Assembly: GCA_019915015.1 (NCBI GenBank)
Contig: JAHBBC010000015.1
Coordinates: forward strand, 124,001-188,000
DNA length: 64,000 nt
Reading direction: 5' to 3'
DNA from: Auriscalpium vulgare
Lineage: Eukaryota; Basidiomycota; Agaricomycetes; Russulales; Auriscalpiaceae
This document shows positions 22,597 to 33,295 of the stretch, piece by piece. Numbering within the stretch: the stretch's first letter is position 1; each line of letters starts with the position of its first letter. The notes under the pieces are model-generated. The model had not been told where the DNA came from, did not search any database, and was given only the letters and a program-made list of their open reading frames with translations. The position numbers and the translations under genes were made by a program.

Positions 22597-25498
22597 CTAG
22601 TCCTCGTCCATTTCGTCGTCATTGTCCTCCTCCTCGTCCTCCTCATCTTCCTCGTCTTCATCTACGCTGAGACGTCGTGCGACGACGACGCCAGCATTCT
22701 TGGGTGTGACCCCAGATCCGCCGTCTGTGTTGAGCAGCGGAGACATCGAGTAGGCTTCTTTGGGGAGTACTCCGCCATCAGGGATCGTGAGAATACCGAA
22801 CTCGATTGTGGGGCAGAATCCGTCGTCATGCTGTGAGCCCTTGTGAGCAACAAATCGAGATACAAGCCTGTTGTACGAACCTGGTTCTTGCCTGAAGCGC
22901 GCCGGGGATGTGGCGTGAGCTTCATGACAATGCCGTCAAAAGAATAAGCCTACCATAGAAACCGACTGGATCGGCAAGGGCGATGAATAACAGATAAGGG
23001 CGAGAAGCTTCGCAAGTACTCACCGATAACTTCGCCTACGTCTGGTCGAAGCTCTTCGTGGCGGTCATCCTTCCCTTCAGCGTCCTTGTACAGCTTCACC
23101 TTGTTTACGAAACCGTACGGCTCGCCGGCAGAGACATACGCGTGTGTGACGGATTCTCCGCTGCGGAGATGGATCGCCGTCGGATTGCCTCCCAGTTGCC
23201 TTCGTTGGCCGTTTGCTTGGACCTTGGGACCTGTGGTTTCGACGCTACCATCGTCGTAATGGATGTACAGCCCATCAAACCAGAGACCCTTATGAACAAC
23301 GATCTTGATCGCCTTGATGACTGCAGTGCGTGCTCAATGAACAACGACAATCTTGAAAAAATACGTTGAAACTGACCGTCACCGCTGGAATTTAGCTTTG
23401 AAAGCAGCACTGCCCACGCCCAGCTCCCATGCGAACCTTCTGGCGGCCCTGATACAACGCTCTTCTTGTTGACCGCAAAGTCGCAGTTCGGCAGCGGCAC
23501 AAAGGAAGATGACGAGTATTCCCAGAAATCGTTGATGACTTTCTGTGCGCCGTCGCCAGCTATGATCGTCACACTCAGCTTCTGCGCCGATTTCTCCACG
23601 ACCGCTTCTCCGGCCTTCTCGTTCACCGACGGATCGAACTCGCGATGAACGTCGTCGAACTTGAAGTCCAGCGCGGTCAGCTTCTGTGCGCGCATGTCCT
23701 CCTGTTTCAGCAGGCGGTCATTGCGTGTCCAGGCGACGTGCGCGATCCCCGCAGGAGAGGATACGGTAACATGCTCAAGGTGCGGACGCGTCGAGATCGG
23801 GGCACGCGGCTTTGGGGGCTCGTCACCAGGCAGAGCAAACATATGGTGCGTCGCGAGGTGCAGCATGTCGGCGAGGTGCCAATGGTTCTCCGTCTCGGCG
23901 GGCACAGAAGGCGCGGCGGGCGACTTCCGGCGAGCGTTGTAGCTTTCTGTATGCTCGGTTAGGCAAGACGTAGGTGGCAGTGGGTAGATTTACCTTTGGC
24001 GACGAAACTGCGGTTCCAGTCAACATAGCCGCGACGCATAATTCCTGGGAGGTTTGTCAGTCAGTGTGCTGAGACCTTTGACAATCAGTGTGACTTACCT
24101 GAAGTTTGGTGGGGCAACCCAAATGCGTGCCCGACTTCGTGAAGAGCAGCGCCCTGTCCTATGCAGCATGTCTCCCAGAATGTGCCGCATTCGCCTACAC
24201 GAGACTCAGCCGCAATCATAACAAGCCGTCAATTCTGCTCTCACCATTATCGTTTCCGACGAGGCTGCGCGACGTGACTCGCGTGGCGTCGAGCAAGGCA
24301 GGCACGATCTCTTCAATATTGCGCGGCCATGCCCAATGCGTATGGCTCCCGAACATACTGCGAGGCAAGGCGAGTCAGATCAAAAATAGACCGATAGGAA
24401 TGATGTGCATGAACTTGCCCGAGGTGCACTTTGCTGTGGGGTCCGCCGGTACCGCCGAGGGCGGCGTGCGCAGTGATGAGGTTGAGCTTCGGGTTAAAGC
24501 TGGCATCGACGCGTGAATAGAAGCATCCCGTGGCGTGGTGACTCCGACGTACTGGGAATCGAATATGTGCCCGGCGACAACGGGTCCTTCCCCTTCGCCT
24601 GAGAACACCTGGAAAGGACCGCCATATGACTTCAGTGCCTCGTGAAAGATGTCGTACAGGGTACCTGGTGGCAGCAAGGGTCAGAATTCCGGTAAGAACT
24701 GGATGCCGGCTGATGACGGTACTGACCGCTTTGATTCGCATTTGGATTCTGCTGAGCGCGGTGGGGATCCCGGAGCTGAGCCATCGTATGCTCCGTTTTG
24801 ACAACATGGATCTTAGCAGTGACGCGGAACGTGGGATCGTCGTCCACAGTGCTCAGGGTATCTTGCGCCCATTCCTCGTCAAGTCGGAAGCTGGGGTGCA
24901 TGAATAACGCGAATAGGCTGCATGACGGACGGGGGATTCACCTGCGTCGTCCGAAACCGTTCTTGCGCATTTCCTCAGCTGTGAACGCCTGACACATGTA
25001 CGCCCAACTGCAATGGCTCATCTCATTGAACACTGGGTAGGATGATTTGAACGCATATACTCACGTCCGCATCTTCTTCTTTGCTGCCTCCAGGTCGCTA
25101 TGCGTCGGCGTAGCGGCCTTTTCGGGAGGACAATCCATGCGCTGCTGGCTGTCCTTTGCCACCATGATCGCAAGATGGAGAGGCGGGACGTGCAGCAACG
25201 GCAGATACGCGATGTTCGTGACCGTCGTCGCGTTGTCGGGCTCCCCATTGAAGGAGAACGTGAGGGCCTGCGGCCCGGGTTGAAGATGGACGAGGGCCTT
25301 CCACGCGCCGGTGGTAGGCGAGATGGGGAACGTCACCCTCGGGAAGGAAGGCGCGTCGACTGCGATGTACGGCGCGGTGGTCTCGTTCGGGGTGAAGCCG
25401 GCGATGGTGCCCGTGACGAGGACAAAGCGCTGGTAGATATACTCGCCGGACTCGAGGTTGTCGACGACGGGGCGGGTGGTAGAAGACACAGCTGGCAT
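22597..25498 (-). CDS. Zinc metallopeptidase of the yeast YIL108W type
   Basis: This multi-exon minus-strand gene starts MPAVSSTTRPVVDNLESGEYIYQRFVLVTG and ends DNDDEMDED. The zinc-binding motif HEVGHAFGLPH lies near 24105-24140 and is followed by QTSGIMRRGYVDWNRSF. It is an extended HExxHxxGxxH site, as in the putative metallopeptidase family PF12044. The N-terminal part is a beta-rich domain (GTIAGFTPNETTAPYIAVDAP...VTFPISPTTGAWKALVHL). The C-terminal part has GSWAWAVLLSKLNSSGDG...IVVHKGLWFDGLYIHYDDGS and resembles a jacalin-like lectin fold (inference). The protein closes with a strongly acidic tail coded by a CTC/CCT-rich tract. There is no signal peptide. The biological role is poorly known even in yeast. 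A TATA box precedes it. Confidence 0.82.
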
Positions 25499-25531
25499 TG
25501 TTGGTGTCGGTTGTACTGGACGATGAGGGAA

Positions 25532-25539
25532 TTATATAG
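25532..25539 (-). promoter_or_regulatory. TATA box of the metallopeptidase gene
   Basis: CTATATAA on the minus strand lies about 35 bases before the start codon at 25498. Confidence 0.5.
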
Positions 25540-26390
25540 GCGTTCGCGCGACGTGGTCCTCCGGTCCTGGCGGAGTCATGGCAGCCATAGCCTTCACCAG
25601 CTTTCCCTTCGCGACGGCGACCACGCGCTGCATACGGAGCCAAATGAATGGGCGAGATGACTGCGCGTTGATATGACGGGAGAACGGATGAGAATAGGAC
25701 GGAGCAGCGGCTGCCAAGCGAGATGACAACTTGAACTCGTCCAGTCACTCAGTCATGACTCCCGTGTTTGCACCTCACGTCTCCTAACATGATTTGAACA
25801 GTAAGTAAGTAGTCATTCTGATGTTACATATCCTGCCATTTATGTATATTTTCCGTCCATGGGGGCTGCCCGGGACCGGGACACAAGCGCGCAAGTCATC
25901 TGAGCGACTCAGAGTGCATGGCCGTCCTGCGAAATGCCACACAAGAGTCATATATTATCGAGGAGCGTGGCTCTCAAGAAATTATCCAAGAACATGGACC
26001 CGGAGTCGGAAGTGGCCCTGGGGACACCCCGTTGTGGGCGAAGAGCCGGAAGAATATGCACATTGATGGGACTAGCTGAGAACGAACAGGATCTAACGTA
26101 CATATACATCTCGAGTACTACTGAATGCCAGCTGATTACAGTACTGTTACACACCATATTATGCGATGCCGGTGCGTGGCGAAGGAGGGCGAAGGCGCCT
26201 CGAGAAGCGCTAGTCTAGTGACTGTCGAACTGGCCAGGGTTACCTTCGACAAAATCCACGGGAATCTGATGCCCGACCAATATGCAGTTGCAGTCTCGCC
26301 GTCGTCCGACGGGCATGCAGGCCGCCTGAGAGCACTGCAGAGCAGACAAGAACGTAACGCCATCACATGACCGCGTCTCCCTATCGCTTC
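25540..26390. other. Intergenic region
   Basis: No coding sequence is recognised between the metallopeptidase 5' end and the RING-gene 3' end. Confidence 0.45.
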
Positions 26391-27897
26391 ACCATGCGCT
26401 GTCGCGGCCCCAGCTGCAGCGGCACCTTAGCTCTTCCTTGCCGATCGACAGGAAACGGCAGTCCTTCAGCGTTCGGGCGCGGCGGTGGCTTGCCCTTCGT
26501 CGGCGGCGGTGCGAGGCTCCAGTCGGACGCGAAGCGTGGGCGCTGGGGAGTGGGGTCGGCTGTCCTCTGCGAGGCGGGCTTGGCGAGCGGCTTAGAATTG
26601 ATTCTATATCGAGGTTCTACAATAGGGGAGGGCGATCGGGAGGGAGATTCAGAGGTGGAGAAATGGGAGGATCGCGCTGGAGAGCCGGTGGCAACTCTCA
26701 GGTACTCGTAGTCGCTGTTGCCGCTGATCTGTGATCGCGGAAGAGGTCAGCACCGCAGACACGGACGTCAATAGCTAGTATACTATGCGCACCTTGCGCC
26801 GTTTGACACCCCTCTCCTCCTCATTGTACACGTCGAGCACATGGCGACTGCTCTCTCCACGCTTCGGCGGCTCGATGTACAAACTCTCCTCTTGAGGGTG
26901 CGCCGCTTGCTCGTGGTGCTCCTGCGCCTCGAGAAGACGCTGATTCTCCTTCTCCAAGTGCCTGTTTATCTTCGACAAAGCTTGATAGTCAGCATTTCGC
27001 TTGCGATTCTGTAGCAGGTAGTGAGCACGCAGGAGAACGCATAGAGGCTAGAGTCTCACAGCGCGCTTGAGCTCGTCGAGCATACCCAATTTCGCAGACA
27101 ACTCTTGCTTGAATTTGGCACTTTCTTCCTGCGCAGCACGTTCGGCGTCATTCAGCGCGATCCGGAACTGTTCTACTTTCTCCTGCAGCGACTCAATCTT
27201 GGCGTCCACGTTCAGGTAGCGTTTCCGATGCTTCTCAAAAAGCTGCGTGTGAAGATCCGCCTGATATTGAGCATCCGAGGCTTTCTTCTCGGCGGCGAGC
27301 ACCCGCTGATGCAGAGTTCTTGCGAGCCCCTCCTGGTCACGGCGCTCCTTGAAGAGAGGAACGACAGTTTGAGTCCAGAGATCCTGTACTGCATCCCAGA
27401 TAATTCCCTGCGGTGATGGTGGATCAATGTCTGAGAATAGAGGGAACGGTGGACCAGACGCACCTGAGCGCGCTCAGAATTGCCCATCGCGGATGCAATG
27501 ATGCGCAGTTGGGTCGCCGCCTCCGCCACACTTCGCACTTGCGAGTCAACCTTGATTTTGCGTAGCTTCTTGGCTATGTTATCTGCGTGAGCCACGATCG
27601 CTTCGTCTCCGGTCTCGGTCGGCGCGTCGGCGGCGAAGGAGAAGAAGACGCGCCGGATGTCGTCGTACTCGAATGAATCACGGCAAAGTGGGCATGTCGG
27701 ACTCTCCTCCTTCTCTTCGAGCGTATCGAGCCAGTTTTCGATGCAATCGCAGCAGACGATGTGGCCTGTGCGGGGAGATCAGCTGATCGAAAGGATGATA
27801 GCCTGCTGCCAAACGCACCGCACGGTAGGGAGCGAAGTTTGTCGGTGTCGCAAGGTTCCTTGCATACAGGGCACTCCAAGGGGGTCGTTTCGGCCAT
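26391..27897 (-). CDS. RING-finger protein with coiled coil (probable E3 ubiquitin ligase)
   Basis: The protein starts MAETTPLECPVCKEPCDTDKL. A C3HC4 RING spans about residues 9-58: CPVC, then C and H in LPCGHIVCCDC (joined across an intron at 27769-27820), then CPLCRDSF. Residues about 130-290 are heptad-rich and probably form a coiled coil (LHTQLFEKHRKRYLNVDAKIESLQEKVEQF). The C-terminus is basic and Pro-rich and ends GPRQRMVKR. RING plus long coiled coil is the layout of TRAIP-type ligases, but the sequence is too diverged for me to name an ortholog. It is expected to act with an E2 to ubiquitinate partners bound by the coiled coil. It is divergently transcribed from the tryptophan gene, about 330 bases apart. 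Confidence 0.8.
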
Positions 27898-28225
27898 TGA
27901 GAGGACGTCAGTCGCCGGTCGCGCTGTTGCGCCAGTGGTGGTTTAAAGCAGACGCGTGCAGCAGCAGGCAGCGGCGGTCACCGAAGCTCCCCCGGCCCGC
28001 GTTTTCGCTCTCGCCAGCCTGGTCGCGGACACACTCGACTCGACGGTCAGCGAGGCAGTTTCTCTCACGCGGCATCTAACTACGAAGCGCAACTGTTGAT
28101 ACACAGAGCGCGGGACGCGTTTGAAGCTGGTGGGTGCCCTCTGGGAATTCCGGAGAAGCACCGCTCACCAACCCGTCCCCAGTCTCAAGGACTCCTTCCT
28201 CCTCCCCACACTCCTTCTGCTCAAC
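27898..28225. promoter_or_regulatory. Divergent promoter region of the RING gene and TRP1
   Basis: The 328 bases between two start codons contain CT-rich leader sequence next to TRP1. No TATA box is evident. A TGACTC-like (Gcn4-type) site was looked for and not convincingly found. Confidence 0.4.
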
Positions 28226-30575
28226 ATGCCTCCATCCATCGCCCTTCCTCCCTCTCTTGCCCGACCCCTCGATGTGCTTATGATCGACAACTTCGACTCC
28301 TTCACCTGGAACCTCTACCAGCACCTCGCCCTCCTCGGCGCCGATGTTACCGTCGTACGCAATGACGCCATCTCCGCCGACTTGCTCTCTCAACTTCAAA
28401 TCAAGTACTTGATTGTCTCTCCAGGCCCTGGCCACCCTGTCACCGACTCTGGAATCTCGCGAGACGCCATCAAGTACTTCACTGGGAAAATTCCCGTCCT
28501 CGGGGTTTGCATGGGCTTGGAGTGTCTGGTGGACGTGTTCGGAGGTGAGATTGGGTGCGTGACTCTTCGTTGCGCCCCTCACAAAGTCTGACAACCTATT
28601 CGCCTGAAGCTATGCTGGCGAAATCATGCACGGCAAGATGAGCCGCATCCGTCACGATGGTCGCGGCTGTTTCAAGGGCATTCCCCAAGGCTTCAAGTCG
28701 ACGCGTTATCATTCCCTTAGTGCGGATGTCAAGAGCCTGCCAGATTGTCTTGCGATCACAGCTTCTACGGAGGAGAGCGGGGTGATCATGGGCGTACGGC
28801 ATCGCCAGTACACTCTCGAGGCCGTTCAATACCACCCCGAGAGCATCCTTTCCGAGGCAGGCGATGATCTGTTCCGCAACTTCCTCGCCCTCAAAGGCGG
28901 TTCCTGGGAGGAGAACCCGGAGGCGGGTGTCATCGATGCTGCCCTGCCACCGTTTTCAATCACAGTGCAGACGCCCACTGCCGCCAAAATTCCCAGTGTC
29001 CTGGAGAAGATCTATGCGCAACGGTTGAAAGATGTGGAAGCCGCAAAAGCTAACCCAGGGACTAGCTCCAGCGACATCGCTACTTTCTTGTCGATGCATC
29101 TCTCTCCGCCTCTGACGTCGGTGGTTGACCGGCTTAAGGCAAAAACGCCTGCTCTCATGGCGGAGATCAAGCGCGCTAGCCCGTCGAAGGGCCCCATCGC
29201 ACTTACAGCAAACGCGGCGCAGCAGGCGCTCACATATGCGCTCTCTGGTGCCGCCGTCATCTCTGTCCTCACAGAGCCGACCTGGTTCAAGGGCTCCCTC
29301 CTGGACATGCGGCTAGCACGACAAGCGATTGATGCCCTACCCAACCGCCCTGCCATCCTGCGCAAGGACTTCATCCTGGACGAGTACCAGATCGCGGAAG
29401 CCCGTCTGCACGGCGCCGACACCGTGCTGCTCATTGTCGCCATGCTGCCCATCACGCGCCTGAAGGCGCTGTACGCGTACTCCCTCTCGTTGGGCATGGA
29501 GCCCCTCGTCGAGGTGAACAACGCCCGTGAGATGGAGGCCGCGCTCGAGCTCGGCGCGAAGGTCATCGGCGTGAACAACCGCAACCTGCACGACTTCCAG
29601 GTGGACATGGGCACGACATCGCGCCTCGCGGACATGGTGCACGGGCGCGACGTCGTCCTGTGTGCGCTAAGCGGCATCCAGGGCCCTGAGGACGTTCGGC
29701 GGTATGTCGCGGAGGGCGTCGGCGCCGTGCTTGTCGGTGAGGCGCTCATGCGCGCGCAGGACACGCGCGCGTTCATCGCGGACCTGCTCGACCGGCCCCT
29801 CGAGCTCCCCGCGGACGCGGGGGACCCGCCGCTCGTGAAGATATGCGGGATCCGGACGGAGAAGGAGGCGCTCTCCGCAACGGAAGCGGGCGCAGACTTC
29901 CTGGGACTGATGTTCGTGCCGTCGAGCAAACGCGTCGTGTCATTCGAGCAGGCCGGGGCGATCGCGGCGGCGATCCGCCAGCGGCGCATACCCCAGTCCC
30001 CCGCGATTGAGCTGGAGCCCGACGACGATGCGCACGACGCTTGGTTCACGACGCACGCGCGACACGTCGTCCGCTCGCCCGTGCGCCCGTTCCTCGTCGG
30101 CGTCTTCCAGAACCAGCCCCTCTCCACCATCCTGCACGCCGTCGCCGCCGCGCAGCTCGACTTTGTGCAGCTGCACGGCGCGGAGCCGCTCGAGTGGAGC
30201 AGGCAGATCCCGGTGCCGGTCCTCCGTGTGTTCCACGTCGACGCGGCGGGCGGCGGGCTGGAGGGCCTCACGCGCCCCGGCCTGCACGCACATGTCCTGC
30301 TCGACGCGGCCGCGGCCGTGGGCGGCCTGAGTGGCGGCACGGGGCGCCCGGTCGACTGGGAGCGTGTGGCGAAGGTGGTAGATGCGGGCGAGGCGGGCGG
30401 ACAGCGCATGCCGGTTATCCTCGCGGGCGGTCTGACGCCTGAAAACGTTGCGGAGGCGGTGCGGGTGGTGCGCCCGTGGGCGGTGGATGTGAGCGGGGGC
30501 GTAGAGACGGAGGACAAGACGGGGAAAGATTTCGAGAAGGTGCTGAATTTCATCCTAGCTGCGAAGAGTTTGTGA
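28226..30575 (+). CDS. TRP1: Trifunctional tryptophan biosynthesis protein (GATase-IGPS-PRAI)
   Basis: Two exons (28226-28554, 28610-30575) give 764 residues with the fungal order. The glutamine amidotransferase part of anthranilate synthase covers about 15-220: [11 protein letters not shown], catalytic Cys in [13 protein letters not shown] with catalytic His. Indole-3-glycerol-phosphate synthase covers about 235-500 ([37 protein letters not shown]). Phosphoribosylanthranilate isomerase covers about 510-764 ([49 protein letters not shown]). It catalyses three cytosolic steps from chorismate to indole glycerol phosphate, together with a separate TrpE subunit not in this window. All three domains look intact. 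An insertion with [17 protein letters not shown] lies within the PRAI part. Confidence 0.97.
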
Positions 30576-30649
30576 GGGTCCTGTGTGTCGATTTACTTTG
30601 CTGATTTTGTCGTGTAATGGAGTGTATGTATACATGTGGTGCGCTGTGC

Positions 30650-30965
30650 GTTCCCTTGGTTGACGCGTTCAACGCGCCCTGAAGAACGTACCCAGCCCGC
30701 CCCTGCACGACCGCCTCGTCGATTGCCGCCGCCATATCGTCTTGAAGCGCATACACGTTAAGACCCCCCGCATGCAGAGCGCCACCACCTGTTTGAACCA
30801 GACGCGGCACGTGAACTTTGCCTCGAGATCGGATTCTGACGGCGGCGCGGCGAGCGGGATCGCAGAGGGCCAGCGTCTAAGGCCCTGTGCTGCGATGCCT
30901 GCGGTAATTCCAGTCTCACGCGAGCAGAAATAGGCTCTTGGAAACAGAGTGAAAGCAGCAGTCAA
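30650..30965 (-). pseudogene. Possible frameshifted gene fragment
   Basis: On the minus strand one frame reads ESDLEAKFTCRVWFKQVVAL and then, after a shift near 30780, another frame continues GGLNVYALQDDMAAAIDEAVVQGRAGYVLQ, which looks like natural protein. Neither half has a proper start or a splice site joining them. I do not recognise the family. The rest of 30576-31254 shows nothing else. Confidence 0.3.
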
Positions 30966-31254
30966 TCGACCTGTAGTTCAGACTAGCGGCTCGCCTGCTG
31001 GCGGAACGATTGTCTTCTGCGCAAGATCGGCAATGGCTCGCCCAAACTCGCCCCTAGGGAGGTCACTCAGCATGCATACGACTGAAAGACACATTGGCTA
31101 TCACGAGGCCGGTAAGGCCATTGAGAATCGAATAGCAGGGCGACCGTTCTACAGCAAAGTCCGGGATGTATGCATAGCATGTGCAGGGATGTGTGACGAT
31201 ATAAATTACTACTGGAGATCTATGATAGTACGGTCTGTGGTGCAACGCACCCGT

Positions 31255-32922
31255 CTAGTCGTCTGCCTCGTCTGACAGTATGATGCGTTCGTGCACGAGC
31301 TTGGCTACCACCCGCCCGTCAATGGGGATCTCATTGCCCTGGAAGCCTTCTGGGTAGGCGACGGGCGGTACGTCTGGTCGTGTGAATGCGCTACGGGACA
31401 GGGTGAGACGAGCGGACTGGGTAAATGCGCAGAGAGACGCACCTGTTGCCCCAGAAACCGAAGTGCACCATGCCGAGCGCGCGTGTCGTGTATTCGTAGT
31501 CGTGCGCGAAACCGCCGGGGTAGAAAAACTCCATGACGGTGGATCGCGGGGTGGGCTTCATCCATAGCAGAGATGTGAGACCGTTGCCGTGGACGCCCAT
31601 CATGACCTGGCCGAGCTCATCAGCCGACAACACCGGAAGATCTCATAGGTAACTTACCGTCGTTCGCCCAGAAAGTCTTAGTTGTTCGATGCGCGAAAGC
31701 TTGTCCATGCTCACAACATTGACCTCGTACCCGTATGTGTCCCTGAGCTTGTAAAGTTCTTCGACGAGCTTCTCGTGATCCTCCTGGATCAACATGCGGC
31801 GCCCCCATCCCTGACGCGAGATGTACGTGATGACGGGCTTGCCGCGGGTGCCCGCGCCTTCAGTCGCATTGAGGCCGGCGAAGTCGATAACGTTGTTGCG
31901 GAACGTGCTCCACCAGTTCGGCGAGCCGGGCAGCGCGAATGGCTCGCTGGCGGTGCGCTGCGTCTTACCCCAGTTCGCGCCGTTGATCGCGGCCGCGCGG
32001 TCGGCAAACAGCACGCGGTCGAAGACAAAGGGCACGCCCATGGCAGCGCGGTCAGCCCAGTCCTGCGAGAACTCCATGGTGACGGACGGGAAGGCGGTGC
32101 GCAGGACCCACTGGTTCATGGAGGCGTAGTCGCGCCAGTGGCCCGCGTCGAGGTGCGTGAAGAGCACGCGACGTGGCGGCGGGAGGCGCGTCTTGCCGCT
32201 GGCGGGGATGAAGGGGTCGAGGGAGGAGTAGGCCCGCCAGAAACCGAAGAAGAGCTCGGCGGACCAATGGTAGTAATGGGTGATACTGGCAGGGGTCAGC
32301 TAAGAGCATGCATGATTCGTCGAGTACGCACAATTGCCGCGGGTCGTTGTTCAGCCACTAAAGGGGAACTCAGCAGGGGAACTCTAGAGAGGTGGGGAGG
32401 ACGCACTGTGAGACCTTGGACGCGGTTAGCGCCTGTCCCGAAAAGCCGCTTGGCCTCCTCCGGGCTGATGATCTTCATGTCCTTGTCGGTCGGGATACGC
32501 GCTGCGACCTTGACCGGGTCGTTGTCGATGTTGATACCGGTGGACGTTATGTACTTGCGGTCGGGCACAGAGTCTGGCTCGCTAGTGACGAGATAGACTG
32601 TCCCGTTGAGGACATACATTTTGTCGAAGATAGTCCATCCTGAGGGCAGTGAGCTCGTGATGCAGGAGTGTGTAGGACGCAACGGACCGGGCACATGCGT
32701 GACTATCTGTGTGCGCGGAACAGGGTCTGAGCCCCAAGATACTCGCGAGGATGTGGGGAGAGTGGGAATGCCGCTGCTCTCGCTAAGCAAGGCGGGCGGA
32801 TGCACGGGGGATTCGGATGCATGGGAGAGGCGGGGTGCGCGGTTTGACCTGAAGAAAAAAACAAGGGAGAAAAGGAGAACGACGACGAGGGCAATCTCGC
32901 GCTGGGTGGGCGGCGAGTGCAT
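31255..32922 (-). CDS. Glycosyltransferase family 61 protein (EOGT/xylosyltransferase-like)
   Basis: A multi-exon minus-strand gene. The N-terminus MHSPPTQREIALVVVLLFSLVFFFRSNRAPR is a signal anchor (about residues 9-25), so the enzyme should be a Golgi/ER type II membrane protein. The lumenal part has ITHYYHWSAELFFGFWRAYSSL, GKPVITYISRQGWGRRMLIQEDHEKLVEEL and MMGVHGNGLTSLLWMKPTPRSTVMEFFYPGGFAHDYEYTTRALGM. The last is the GT61 signature (VHGxGLTxxLWM and an acidic block). The protein ends near LVHERIILSDEADD. The family transfers xylose or GlcNAc to glycans or proteins; the actual donor is unknown. It shares a 373-base divergent promoter with the flippase gene. Confidence 0.85.
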
Positions 32923-33295
32923 GGTCTAGTGGTGGAAGGACACCGAGGCTGTCATTGAAGGAACTGAAGCAGTTGACGGGCTCAAAGCCCCTTACCGCTT
33001 CCGGTGCTTAGTCATCGGTGCGCGTCTGACAGCCAGTATTGATTTATCCCCTGTAAGTAGCAGCTGTGGAGGACGCGCGCAAGAACCTGGGACCAGACAT
33101 CTGTGGTCTGACGGATATCAAACTTTGGCTGTGCAGCGGTGTGAACAGAGCAAGTGACATCGGGCAACGGACTCGCCTTACGTCAGCTGCTTCGGAAGCT
33201 GGCAACGCGCAGCGCGTCGACGAGCACACTCTCTTCATCGCACTCGACGTTCTCCTCCGCACCCGCTCTCGTACCCTCGACACAGGGCGGTTGAC
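32923..33295. promoter_or_regulatory. Divergent promoter of the GT61 and P4-ATPase genes
   Basis: This is a non-coding stretch between two start codons, with CT-rich sequence just before the flippase ATG. No TATA box is clear. Confidence 0.4.

Noticed and set aside
28505..28535. GVCMGLE in the TRP1 amidotransferase, where Gln often follows
   Set aside because: Catalytic Cys and His are intact, and this form is probably normal for basidiomycete TRP1, so I do not treat it as a defect.
29012..30553. 513-codon minus-strand open frame across TRP1
   Set aside because: It is antisense to the IGPS and PRAI domains; composition is Ser/Arg-rich as expected for the complement of a GC-rich gene.
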